Of a stretch of 64,000 bases of DNA, positions 11,401 through 22,068 are shown in pieces. Within the stretch, counting starts at the first letter, position 1; each line of letters opens with the position of its first letter. This stretch comes from Orychophragmus violaceus (taxonomy: Eukaryota > Streptophyta > Magnoliopsida > Brassicales > Brassicaceae), in the NCBI GenBank assembly GCA_030180135.1, contig CM058230.1, forward strand, positions 57,382,580 to 57,446,579. Reading direction: 5' to 3'. The notes under the pieces are model-generated. The model was not told the origin of the DNA, made no database searches, and worked only from the letters and a program-made list of their open reading frames with translations. The position numbers and the translations under genes are program-made.

Positions 11401-12756
11401 GGTATCCGGGTTGCTTGGAGAAGTGTCTTCAAGGAGGTAAAGTTCATCTTGTGTACCACCTCTTCCAATAACCTTTCCATTCTTAATATCCTGAAAACAA
11501 ACTTCATTAGGCCCAAAGATAACATTGTAATTCAAGTCCTTGGTGATCCTTTTAACCGACAGCAAGTTAGATTTAAACTTAGGAACATAAAAAGCATCAC
11601 TTTCCTTGTTAAACAATCCTAACTTTCCTGTACCAATTATAGGAATCCCTTGACCATCAGCTATAGTTACTCTTCCTAGGGCAGGTTTAATGTCTTTTAA
11701 CAACTTAGCATTACTAATCATGTGGTGAGAAGCTCCTGAATCTACTACCAACTTATGATCAGTTTTAGCAAGCCATTTATGAGAAAATAAAGAGATACCA
11801 GAGAGCTTAGAGGCATAAGCCTTGATGAGGTCCTCAAGGTCACTCTTCTTAACATACTCAGTGGCTGTGTAGAGTGCAAGCTCCCCTCCTTGAGCTGAAG
11901 TAGAGGCAGACTCCTTCACAGCTTCTTGGGAGATGTTTGCATTTGCCCTTGAGTCTTTGAACTTGGCTGGTTTGAGGTGAGGATGAAGGATCCAACACTT
12001 ATCCTTGGAATGGCCTTTCCTCTTGCAATGATCACAAGCTGCAGCCTTCTTCTCCTCAGGTTTGAAGCCGGCTTTGTTGGCAGTCACCAACTCCCCCTTT
12101 CCTCCAAACAAACCAATGTTTCCTTCTTCCTTTTGGATCCTTGAACACACCTCTTCAAAATCAGGAAGTGTAGTCTCCCTTAGGATCTTCATGATAGCAT
12201 CATTGTAAACCGGATCCAAGTTGAGTAGAAGGCCAAAGATCTTGTCTTGCTCCTTTCTCTCAATGAGAATCTTGGGGTTCATAGTACTTGGCCTTAGCAT
12301 CTCAAGTTCAGACCATGCTGAGGAGAACTTCCCAAGATACTTGGTAAAGTCATGGTCTTATTGTTTCAGCTCACTTATGGCCTTCTTGACTTCATACACC
12401 CTGCTGAGATTAGAAACATCTCCATAAATCTTCTTGAGAGTATCCCACAGTGACTTGGCTGTCTCACAATGAGAATAAGCTTCAAGGATGGATGGGTCAA
12501 GAGAGTTTTGGAGAAAGCCAAGCACCAACTGATCTTCTTGAAACCATTTAGCCTCTGCCTTCTTGGTTTCCTCATCCTTCTTCTTGGTTTCATCTTCTTC
12601 AGTTGGTGTTTTATCCTCCAAGATGTGATCCCACAAACCTCTTCCACAAATGGCAGTCTTGATGGTCCTTTGCCATGTCCTGTAGTTGATACCTTTGAGC
12701 ACAACAGGGATGACAGTAGGTCTCAAGCTGGAGCTGATGTGAACTGAGTCTTCCAT
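8471..12756 (-). pseudogene. Gag-Pol polyprotein of copia A (broken)
   Basis: Starts MEDSVHISSSLRPTVIPVVL at 12756, the family start, 335 bases after the primer-binding site. In order: Gag body; zinc knuckle CDHCKRKGHSKDKCW; protease VVDSGASHHMIS; integrase HARLGHPHARAL, CEAC...GKHC, FRSDNGGEY and TPQQNGVAERKNRH; reverse transcriptase DVKNAFLQGELEEEVYM and YVDDLIITGSD; RNase H YCDADWAGDKSDRRSTTGYC and HCDNQAAIHIATNSVF; ending GKLGLVAIHD at 8471. Breaks: a stop at 12358 in Gag (a Glu codon elsewhere), a small deletion and frameshift near 9815 before GFTQTYGEDY, and a Cys-to-stop change at about 9227. Otherwise full length, about 1,420 codons. Confidence 0.92.
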
Positions 12757-13090
12757 GGTGAGAGCTGGAGAGATGGAACCGTGAAAGATGTATAATCAGG
12801 AGATAGAGCGGCCGCTAGGGTTTATGACCGAGAGAGTAGCCGCTAGGGTTTTAAGTCAAGAAATCTGAGAAAAACCTAGAGATTGAAGCTGAAAACAAGT
12901 CTTAAGATTTAGGACAGAGAGTAAGAGAATGATGAATCAAGTTAGGAACCAAGAGAGTATAAGAACCGTGAGAGATTTAGGACATAGAAGATTAGGGTTT
13001 TCGGACAGAGAATGATGAACCGAGAGATTTGTGAGTTTAGGAGTGAGAGAATCAAGAAACAAAAAGAGAATCAAGAGAATAGAGATCTAT
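12757..13090 (-). other. 5' leader of copia A
   Basis: Untranslated leader between primer-binding site and Gag start, rich in GAGAGA and CCTAGGGTT-type tracts. No gene is seen. A similar leader lies in copia G at 56712-57010. Confidence 0.7.
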
Positions 13091-13102
13091 GCTCTGATAC
13101 CA
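13091..13102 (-). other. Primer-binding site of copia A
   Basis: Minus strand TGGTATCAGAGC, complementary to the 3' end of plant initiator methionine tRNA, which primes minus-strand DNA synthesis. It touches the LTR directly, with no spacer. Confidence 0.9.
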
Positions 13103-13318
13103 TGTGAGATTTAGAGAATGAACATAGCTAGAACAAGAGTAAGATTGCGCAAGTATAGAGAGAGAATAGAGTCACAAAACTTGTTATTCATTTGCGGCCA
13201 TACAACATGTTATTATAGGTTTTACAAAGAGTTTAACCTAAGAGCCAAATATGGCAAGTCTTGAGCCGCGGCATAAAGGTCTTAACATGATCAATACATG
13301 GTCTTATCATGATCAATA
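13103..13318 (-). repeat. 5' LTR of copia A
   Basis: 216 bases, matching 8103-8318 with about two differences by eye (C/A in GTTCTTATAG, T/A in AAGTGTTT). It is followed by the target duplication TGAAG. Confidence 0.95.
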
Positions 13319-13323
13319 TGAAG

Positions 13324-13647
13324 GGTCAATTTCAAAATGTAAAAATTGATGCAAACTGTCTTAAACATGCAAATGAAGCCACGAAATTGATCCTATAATG
13401 ACAGAAAACACTTATCAAGCATCAAATCCAAGCAGGTTCTATGCATATCAGTTCTGAAGATGAAGGGTCAATTTTTTGAAATGATGAACTGATGACAGAC
13501 ACGAAAAATGGATGATTAAAATGATCTACAAAATGATTCTAACACCCTAACAACACACAATCAATCCAAAACAGAATGTAAATCATGGACAGAAGATGAA
13601 TAGACAAAAAAGGTGAAGGATCAGAAACTACCAAAGTCTCAAATGAT
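13324..13647 (-). other. Leader of gypsy copy E'
   Basis: Matches the leader of gypsy E at about 61828-62163 (GGTCAATTTC, GATGAACTGATG and so on), continuing 8050-8102 across copia A. It ends at a primer-binding site (13648-13659), so it belongs downstream of the LTR at 13662-14480 in the minus-strand reading. No coding region is visible. Confidence 0.8.
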
Positions 13648-13659
13648 GCTCTGATACCA
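13648..13659 (-). other. Primer-binding site of gypsy copy E'
   Basis: Reverse complement TGGTATCAGAGC (initiator Met tRNA type), two bases from the LTR end at 13662. A second equivalent site sits at 62164-62175, next to the other LTR; two such sites in one orientation indicate a tandem arrangement. Confidence 0.85.
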
Positions 13660-13661
13660 CA

Positions 13662-14480
13662 TGATTCGATCCTAAATAGGATCAACCCAAAATCGACACT
13701 TGAGAGTTGGTAAATGGATAGGACTTGCAAACAATCAGATTGCTTCAAGGGATGTGGAGCGGATGGTCACACAAAGGTTGAAGAAAAGCCTTTGATTCAC
13801 CTCTTGATCTCTTCAGGATATTACACACCAAAAGAAATCAAGGATTTTGCTGGATATTACACACAACCAAGATGATCTAGAAATTTCAGAATGTTTTTGA
13901 TAAAAAGACTAGATAAATTCGAAATGAAAGAGTACAAGGAGTTTATGAAGACTTCAGAACATGACTTGCATGAAGAGCAAGCATTAAATGACTTGGGAAC
14001 TAACAAAAACACTTATTACAAGTCTTATTTCGAAATCTATATGGCCATGCACGAAATTGGTCTTCAAAATGGGCTGGGCCATGTTTAAATCAATGAAATG
14101 GGTCTAAGGAACATGATTCACTTGCCTCATTAAAAACCTTTCTTTGGAAAACCCAGTGGGACAAAACCAATGAGAAGGGAAAAATTGTGCAAATGGATCA
14201 TGTACCCATTCATTGATCTCCTTGGACCTTTACCAAAACCATAGAGGTTTGATAAACTTCTACAACCGAGTCCAAGGGCTATAGCTCTCTCCAAATATGA
14301 TAAAGTAATCCTCCAATAGCTTCTTTGAGCTTCTTAGCTTTAGACTGGGTCATTGGTCCTTCTGGTACAAGTAATGCATCTTCAGCTCCAAGTTCCTCAG
14401 CTACAAGCTCATCCTCTGGTTCTCGCTCAGGTTCAAGCTCAGGTTCAAGCTCCTTATCCATGATGTTATCCAAAATCGCA
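13662..14480 (-). repeat. Left LTR of the gypsy E array
   Basis: About 819 bases, ends TGATTCGATCC (13662) and ATCGCA (14480). It is flanked on the right by the purine tract of E (TAATCCCCCTCCAG on the plus strand) and on the left by a primer-binding site. It thus serves as 3' LTR for E and 5' LTR for E'. It holds two copies of GGATATTACACAC(C/A) at 13816 and 13852. Confidence 0.85.
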
Positions 14481-15524
14481 TAATCCCCCTCCAGTTGAAA
14501 AGGATTTGACCTCAAATCTGGATCATTTGCAATGAAAGGAATCAAGTCAGTAACATTAAAGCTAGAACTCACTTAATACTTACCTTGAAGATCAAGTTGG
14601 TAGGCATTGACATTGATCTTCTTTGTGATCTTGAAAGGTCCATCGATTTTAGGCATCATCTTAGTCTTCCTTTCTGCTGGAAACCTTTCTTTCCTCAATT
14701 GTACCCATACTTCATCTCCAACCTCAAAGATCATAGGCCGCCTGCATTTGTTGGCTTTCTTAGCATAGAGCTTGGTCTGCTCTTCAATATTCTTCCTAGC
14801 ATTCTCATGGATCTATTTAACAATGCCAGCTTTCTTTTTTCCCATCTAAACTATTTCTTTCACTCAAAGGTAAAGGAATTAGATCCAAAGGAGACATGGG
14901 ATTGAAACCATAAAAAATATGAAATGGAGAAAACTTAGAGGCAAAATGCACATAATGGTTGTATGCAAATTCAACATGTGGCAAACAATCTTCCCAAGTT
15001 TTCAAGTTCTTCTTAACTAATGCACGCAAGAGAGTAGACATTGTTCTATTAACTACTTCAGTTTACCCATCAGATTGCGGATGACATGTAGTAGAAAACA
15101 AGAGCTTAGTTCCTAATTTAGACCAAAGAGTTTTCCAGAAATAGCTCAGGAACTTAGTGTCTCTATCTATAACAATGGTCTTAGGCATTCCATGCAAACG
15201 AACAATCTCTTTAAAGAAAAAGATTGCTATATGCAATGCATCATCAGTCTTGTTACATGCAATGAAATGTGCCATCTTACAGAATCTATCAACCACAACA
15301 AAGATAGAATCCTTTCCAGTCCTAGTTCTAGGCAATCCAAGCACAAAATCCATAGAAATGTCAATCCAAGGAAGCATAGGAATAGGCAAAGGAGTATACA
15401 AACCATAGGGTTGAACTTTTGCTTTAGCTTGCTTACATGTAACACATCTTTCGCAGATTCTTTCAACATCTCTTCTCATGTGTGGCCAATGGAAATGATC
15501 CTGCATAACCTTAAGTGTCTTGGT
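14279..15524 (-). pseudogene. Gypsy E integrase core and C-terminal tail
   Basis: Continues the integrase cut by copia B at 15525. Read downward: HFHWPHMRRDVERIC with CxxC (CERCVTCKQAKAK), then the catalytic core WIDISMDFVLGLPRT, DRFCKMAHFIAC, HGMPKTIVIDRDTKFLSYFW and TTCHPQSDG. The segment to 14817 has TLLRALVKKNLKTWEDCLPH and FAYNHYVH, then the GPY/F-like tail. A frame at 14572-14279 crosses the purine tract into the LTR and carries repeated ELEPE motifs and QSKAKKLKEAI. Stops (about 15061) and a frameshift near 14817 inactivate it. Confidence 0.85.
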
Positions 15525-16051
15525 TATTGATATGGAGATCACAAGTTGCACAATCCATCAATGTGCAAATATGGGGCGGTTTTGTGTTCATGAGCAAGTG
15601 ATTCTCGGAAGTAAACCATATTAGGGTTTACACTCTCTTTCAAGAATAATCTTCAGTACTTTGGCTCATTGCTATTTTGGGAAGTCTGAGAAGATCAGAG
15701 CAGTGAAGACCAAACTCAGAGGCGCCTTAGGACCTGTCACTCTCACCTAGAACAAGACAAAGAAAGGTCACCATCTTGTGACCGTTTTCCCTCTCTCTCT
15801 CTCCAACCGAGTCTCTTCTTTGTCTTCTTCTTGTATATCATTTGTTTAATGTTCATAAACCCTAGTGTAGCCTTTATATATTGTTGTATCTCATGTTTGA
15901 TCAATTAAGAGAATTATTCTTCTCTGAAACTCATTATCTCTCTCACTCTCTCTCTACCGGCGCCATAAACCCTAATAAGGTTTCTGCGCCTCTCTCTTCC
16001 ATTCTACCTGGTTCTACTCCATTCTCTCAACTTAATCTTCATATTCTAACA
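15525..16051 (+). repeat. 5' LTR of copia B
   Basis: 527 bases, TATTGATATGG...TTCTAACA. It contains CCTTTATATATTGTTG (about 15872) as a likely TATA region and CT-rich runs downstream. The primer-binding site follows directly at 16052. Confidence 0.93.
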
Positions 16052-16063
16052 TGGTATCAGAGC
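16052..16063 (+). other. Primer-binding site of copia B
   Basis: TGGTATCAGAGC adjoining the 5' LTR, complementary to the initiator methionine tRNA 3' end. Confidence 0.9.
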
Positions 16064-16269
16064 TCTAAGCTTCTGTACCTCATTTACTTCCGCTAATTCT
16101 CACAAAACTCTGTTCTTGAGCTATTGAAAGTTTGTCTCGGTTCTTACAAGTTCTTAAGCGCTTAAGCTCATTTCTTTTGCTTCTTTATCTACTGTTTGTG
16201 TTCACTGTGAGTTGAGAACTCTCCATTTCATCTTGAATACTCCCTCCTTGATTCACATCAGTCTTAGCA

Positions 16270-19118
16270 ATGGAGAACTCAAGAGTTGTTATTCCTGTGA
16301 TTTTGAAAGGCTCAAACTACATTGTTTGGGCTAGGATGGTGAAGTCTGCACTTGGAGGCAGAGGTCTGTGGAAGTATATTCTGAGTGACACTGCTCCACA
16401 GAAGGTGTTTAAGGCCAGGTCTGAAGCTGAAGCCAAGAAAGGAGCTGAGGCAGAGACTAAAGGCTGTGATGAGTCCCTTGAAGAGGCGGCTGAAGCAGAA
16501 GAAGAAGCTTGGATGCAAGGGGATCAGAATGTGCTTTCTATACTCCAAAGCTCACTGGACCAGCACCTATTGGAAGCCTACTCTTATTGTGTGACCTCTA
16601 AGCAGCTGTGGGATACTCTTGAGAAGGTTTATGGGAATAAATCAAACTTAACAAGAGTCTTTGAAGTTAAGCTGGCCATTAACAATCTCCAGCAAGAAGA
16701 TATGGAGTTTAAAGCTCATTTTGGGAAGTTTAGCTCACTGTGGTCAGAGTTGGAGATGCTGAGGCCACCAAGCAATGATCCTTTGGTGTTGCAAGAAAGG
16801 AGAGAGCAAGATAAAGTCTTTGCTCTTCTGCTCACTTTGAACTCATCTTACAATGGGTTGATTAAGCACATTCTAAGGGCAGACACTCTACCTGATATTG
16901 ATGATGTGTGTGGGCAAATTCAGAAAGAGCAAGGTTCATTTGGACTGTTCAAAGGGAAAGGAGAGCTAGTGACCGCAAACAAGGGGCTGTACAAGGCTGA
17001 TGAGAGGAAGAACTATGGAGGTGACCAGAGAGGAGTCTTGATGTGTGATTTTTGCAAGAAGAGTGGACATTTGAAGGATAGATGCTGGCGCCTTCACCCT
17101 AACCTCAGACCCTCATCTCACAACAACCGGTTCAAAGATCAAAGTTCAAACTACTCATATGGTGCAGCTGGACTAGGTTCTTCTTCAATGCAGCAATGTG
17201 ATGAAGGGAGAGCAATGGTGGTTCATCAAGCACCAGCTGTGACTGCTCAGAATGATGTGGTAAGGAGGCCAGACCTTGAGGCTCTCATCAAAGCTCTCAA
17301 GGAGAACTCTGGTATGGCTCTTGGTACTTCACTTTTTGCATCAAATAAACTGAAACCTTTTATCATTGATTCAGGAGCCTCTCATCATATGATAAGTGAT
17401 TCTAGGTTGATAAACAATGTTGAACCTGCCTTAGGAAGTGTAGTGATTGCAAATGGTGATAAAATTCCAATACAAGGCATAGGAAATCTGAAATTGTTTA
17501 ACAAAGAATCTAAAGCTTTCTTTATGCCTAGTTTCACTTCAAACTTAGTTTCTGTAAAAAGGATAGCCACTGATTTGAATTGCAATGTTGTTTTTAGTCC
17601 TAACGATGTTGTGTTTCAGGATATTAAAACAAGTAAGTTGATTGGGAAAGGTGTGACAAAGGATGAGCTCTACATGGTTGAAGACACCAATCCCTCCTCT
17701 GAATTATCTGCTGCTTTATCTACTGCTTTATCTACTTGTGTTGGTGTGGATGATTCCATTTGGCATGCTAGACTAGGACATCCACACTCTAGGGCTTTAG
17801 GACTTTTATTACCTTCTGTTTCTTTTAAAAATGATGATTGTGAGGCTTGTATCCTTGGTAAACATTGCAAATCTGTTTTTCCAGCTTCTAAAACTACTTA
17901 TGAAAGTTGCTTTGATCTTGTTCACTCTGATGTATGGACTGCTCCTTGTGTGTCTAGAGAGAATCATAAGTATTTTGTCACATTCATTGATGAAAAATCT
18001 AAATACACTTGGATAACACTGATGCAAACTAAGGATAGGGTGCTAGAAGCTTTTATGAACTTCCAAAATCATGTTACTAACCATTTCAATGCTAAGATCA
18101 AAATTTTTAGATCAGACAATGGTGGTGAGTACACAAGCAATGCCTTCAAACAACATTTGTCAAAGTATGGAATTCTTCATCAAACTAGCTGTCCTTATAC
18201 TCCACAACAAAATGGAGTGGCTGAGAGGAATAATAGACATTTAATGGAGGTTGCAAGGTCCATGATGTTCTACAAGAATGTTCCTAAGAAGTTTTGGGGA
18301 GATGCAGTCATGACTGCTTGTTATTTGATCAATAGAACTCCCACAAGAGTGCTTAAGGATCAATCTCCATTTCAGGTACTAAACAAGACCAATCCATTAG
18401 TTAATCACTTACGTGTGTTTGGGTGTATTTGCTTTGTGTTAATACCCGGGGAACAAAGGGATAAGTTGGATGCTAAGAGCACCAAAGCTATGTTCATTGG
18501 TTACTCCACAACACAAAGAGGATACAAGTGTTATGTACCTGAAACAAAGAAGGTCTTGATCTCCAGAGATGTGAAATTCATGGAGACAAAGAGCTTCTAT
18601 GATGAGAAGAATTGGGACAGCTTGAAGGATCTTCCTACTTCCCAATCAGATAGAGCTGCAAAATTAAGAAGAATAATGGAGAGTCTTGGCATTAGTGTAC
18701 CACAAGAACCGGTCAAAACAAGCACACAACCTACTCCAGTCTCGGATGCACCTGTGGAAGACTCACAACAACCCCATCTTTTATCATGAGGGGGACACAT
18801 CAGAATCAGAATCAGAGCAAGAACCGCAGCAAACTGATTCTGCTATACAAGATCAAGCTGGTGTTGAAGAGCATGAAGAACATGAGTTAGAACCTGCGGG
18901 AGTGGGTAATCAGAATGAGGAGATTGTGCAGCCAATGGACCAACAAATTCAAGCACTAAGGAGGAGTACAAGGGAAAAAAAGAATCCATCAGAATGGATG
19001 AAGACTAGAGTGTTCTTCAACAGCAATGCAGTAGCTCATCCTATTCAAGCTGTTTGCAGTTTAGCTCATGTACCTTTGGAGCATCAAGTGTTCATTGGAA
19101 AGTTGGATCAAGAAGAAG
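16270..19118 (+). pseudogene. Copia B Gag, protease, integrase and start of RT region
   Basis: A long open frame 16270-18789 starts MENSRVVIPVILKGSNY, about 206 bases after the primer-binding site. It holds Gag, the zinc knuckle CDFCKKSGHLKDRCW (residues about 260-275), protease FIIDSGASHHMIS (about 365), integrase HARLGHPHSRAL with CEAC...GKHC (about 500-540), FRSDNGGEY (about 615) and TPQQNGVAERNNRH. At about 18780 extra T residues shift the frame just before HEGDTSESESE, and the second frame continues to 19118 with RRSTREKKNPSEW. There copia C cuts it after KLDQEEV. The remainder lies at 44927. Only the frameshift separates it from an intact polyprotein. Confidence 0.92.
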
Positions 19119-19523
19119 TATTGAATTGGAGATCATTGAAGATCAATGTGCTATTGGTCATGAGAGGTCTTGGAGTAACCAAACTAGAAGAAGTAACTAG
19201 AAGAGAAGCATCTGTGAATAGTGTCCACGGATGAACAGTAAAAACATCTTAGTTACTTTAAGATATTTTGAACTAGCTTCTCTTGTAAGCTTAAATATGT
19301 GGACAATTATTAGCCACATGTTTAAGATGAGTCTAACAGCTATTTTTCTGTATATTGTAAGAAGGATTTCGAATTTGAATTGATATGGAGACTTATTCTC
19401 TTCTCCAATTCTCTCTCTAATCTCTCTCTTGTTCTTAGTCTCTTATACTCTCTCTAATAATCTGATCTTGTAATTCTTTGTCTAAATCTTATATTCTCTG
19501 GTTTATATTCTTAAATTCTAACA
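19119..19523 (+). repeat. 5' LTR of copia C
   Basis: 405 bases, TATTGAATTGG...TTCTAACA, distinct from the B LTR but with the same termini. It matches 44518-44921 closely and is followed directly by the primer-binding site. Confidence 0.93.
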
Positions 19524-19535
19524 TGGTATCAGAGC
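19524..19535 (+). other. Primer-binding site of copia C
   Basis: TGGTATCAGAGC, complementary to initiator methionine tRNA, adjoining the LTR. Confidence 0.9.
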
Positions 19536-19772
19536 TATAAGCTCCTATACCTATTCTCTTCCGCATACTCTGATTCAAAATATCTGGTTTTTCTAGTTCT
19601 TGTTCTTCAAAGCGTCTTGAAAATCTCTGTCCTTGTTCTTGAAAGTTCTAAAGCTCTCAAGCATTTTTCTTTGGTTGATTCTTTCTGGTGTGTACTCTCT
19701 GTGAGTTGAGAGCTTGTTTTCTTTCAGAAGCTTACCTTGAAAACTCCCTCCTTGCAACAAAATAGTCTTTGC

Positions 19773-20680
19773 AATGGAGAACTCAAGAGTAATCATTCCT
19801 GTGATTCTTAAAGGTGCCAACTACATTGTTTGGGCCAGGATGGTGAAGTCTGCTCTTGGAGACAGAGGTTTATGGAAGTACATCATGAGGAGCACAGCTC
19901 CAGAGAAGATGGTGAAGGCTAAAGCTAAGGTTGGAAATGAGGCATAAGCTAAAGAAGATGTTGAGTCTCATGAAGACACATCTGAGGCAGATGAGGAAGC
20001 ATGGATGCAAGGGGACCAGAATGTCCTCTCCATACTTCAAAGCTCACTTGACCAGCACCTGTTGGAGGCTTACTCCTATTGTGTGACCTCTAAGCAGCTG
20101 TGGGACACCATTGAGAAGGTTTATGGCAATAAATCAAACCTAACCCGAGTCTTTGAAGTTAAGCTGGCCATTAATAATCTCCAGCAAGAAAATATGGAGT
20201 TCAAAGCTCACTTTGGAAAGTTTAGCTCACTATGGTCAGAGTTGGAGATGTTGAGGCCACCAAGCAGTGATCCTTTGGTGTTGCAAGAAAGGAGAGAGCA
20301 AGATAAAGTCTTTGCTCTTCTGCTCACCATGAACTCATCTTATAATTCCTTGATCAAGCATATTCTAATGGCAGACACTCTACCTGACATTGATGATGTG
20401 TGTGGACAAATTCAGAAGGAACAAGGCTCATTTGGTTTGTTCAAAGGAAAAGGAGAGCTGGTGACCGCAAACAAGGGGCTGTACAAGGCTGATGAGAGGA
20501 AGAATTATGGAGGTGACCAGAGAGGGGTCTTGATGTGTGATTTTTGCAAGAAGAGTGGGCATTTGAAGGATAGATGCTGGCGCCTTCACCCTAACCTCAG
20601 ACCCTCATCTCACAACAACCGGTTCAGAGATCAAAGGGCAAACTACTCATATGGTGCAACTGGACCAGGTTCTTCTTCAA
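19773..20680 (+). pseudogene. Copia C Gag (truncated)
   Basis: Starts MENSRVIIPVILKGANYIVW at 19773, the same start as element B. A TAA at about 19945 interrupts the variable acidic part, after which an open frame runs from MQGDQNVLSILQSSL through YSYCVTSKQLWDTIEKVYG and the zinc knuckle CDFCKKSGHLKDRCW. The copia sequence stops at TTCTTCTTCAA (20680), followed by seven odd bases and the LTR of gypsy D. Protease and most of integrase are absent. Confidence 0.9.
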
Positions 20681-20687
20681 CCGTGGG

Positions 20688-21892
20688 TGCAAGATGGAAG
20701 CGTGTTTGACGTAGAACAGGGACTGAAGTCTCGCTCTTCTAGATCGTGGGTGATGATGTGGTGAGATGGATCCAACCGTGGGTCTCTAGACTCCTTAGGA
20801 AGGACGTTGAGATGATTAAATGGAAAGAGGAATGGATGATGATGAACAACTCGCTTGTTCGATGGGCTGATTGACTCTCTCAATCTGTGGTTGAATCAGT
20901 TCTGCTTGAATCACACAAGCAATACTAATCCAAGGTTTTCTAGAGAATAGGTGAATCACACACTTATTCAAGAGAAGGAATAAACTCTTAACAAAGAAAC
21001 TCTTTGAAAGAACTGAATAATACTTTGATTAATTGATTGAAAGGTGCTTTACAAATGAACAATACAATGAGACTTTATAGGACTTAAGACTAACGGTCAT
21101 ATTGACCTTGAACAAGAAATCGCAAACTTAAAGGAAACTAGCCGTTGGAGCTGATTTTGGTGAGGATCCTTGATCTTGTTGCTTTCTTTGTATCTGGATG
21201 GTTTCAAGGGATAAGTGAGGATCCTTGGGACAGCTTGATTGACAAACAATTCGTGGCTTTCATTCTTGGAAAGAAGCCATTGGTGTTTGATCTCTTTCTT
21301 CTCCAAAAATGGTAAGTATGACTTCTTGAAGTTATTGAGAATCTTGTGTGGTCTTGTGCAGCTGCGGACGTCTGGTCTTGATGGAAAGGACCTCAAAACA
21401 CTGTAGTTTTGATAGGTAAACGTTTGGTGCTGAATTGACCTTCCAAACTTGTATGGCTCCATATATGGCAAGTCTGCTGAGCTAGTCGTTGAGTTATCCG
21501 TTGAGCTAGTTGTGATGCTACATATGGTTAGCTCCTTTTTAGTATCTTCTTCTTGTGTCATTTTTTGGGGATGATTCTCCTTAGTGGCATGTTGATGATG
21601 AGCTGAGCTAGATGTCTTGACCTTGATCTCCATTTGAGCTAAGATAAGCTCATATTCCTTGTTAGATCTTCTCGGCTCCATAATCTCTTCTCCATGTGTT
21701 ATGATTCCTCCTGGGTCATATGTCTTCTTAGGATTGATTGTTGGATGTATAATCAATCCTATGCCTTGTTTTAGATCAGAAATCGTTGTGGCCTTGACTT
21801 CTCTTGATCTCCTTGCGCTGCTTGACGTAGTGGTTGAGTCAGTCATTGAGTTAGTCAGCGCCTGGTCTAGTTTGGTTCTGATGACCTCATCA
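20688..21892 (-). repeat. 3' LTR of gypsy D (terminal three bases missing)
   Basis: Matches 40635-41839 almost exactly. The right edge ends CTCATCA next to the purine tract TACCCTCCCTCTTC (plus strand). The left edge should read TGATGCAAG but begins GGG-TGCAAG. The minus strand holds a reading frame of about 260 codons continuous with the internal region. Confidence 0.9.
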
Positions 21893-22068
21893 TACCCTCC
21901 CTCTTCAAGAAGTTTTGACCTCAAAACTTGTTCGCCTGCACATAGATAAGTCAAGTTAGTCCAGTGAAGTGTATGAGGGTTTAGAAGATTACCTTGGGAA
22001 TCATTTTGATTCCGGTTGAGTTGTGGAGCATCCGGTGGCTCTTCTTTGGGTAAATAGGACAGCAATGC
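21893..22068 (-). pseudogene. Gypsy D: last internal coding stretch before the 3' LTR
   Basis: On the minus strand it reads PKEEPPDAPQLNRNQNDSQG, HTLHWTNLTYLCAGEQVLRS and LLEEGGYDEVIR, then passes into the LTR. The end resembles the 'DLRSNPFEEGGND' tail seen where other gypsies here meet their LTR, so the region is the true 3' end of the coding part. Integrase sequence normally just upstream is missing. Gypsy J interrupts at 22069; the segment resumes at 27222-27276. Confidence 0.65.

Larger units (their letters stand above)
8103..13318 (-). mobile_element. Copia A: complete LTR retrotransposon with short LTRs
   Basis: A 5.2-kb copia on the minus strand with two 216-base LTRs (8103-8318 and 13103-13318) and the 5-base target duplication TGAAG (8098-8102, 13319-13323). 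The primer-binding site is at 13091-13102 and the polypurine tract (reverse of CTCCCCCTCAAG) at 8319-8330. The LTRs differ at about two positions by eye. It belongs to the same coding family as F and G. The polyprotein is broken by two stops and one frameshift, so it could move only with help from another copy. Confidence 0.95.

Noticed and set aside
13091..13102. GCTCTGATACCA strings as tRNA gene ends
   Set aside because: They occur next to LTR ends in nine places and are primer-binding sites; no cloverleaf can be made around them.
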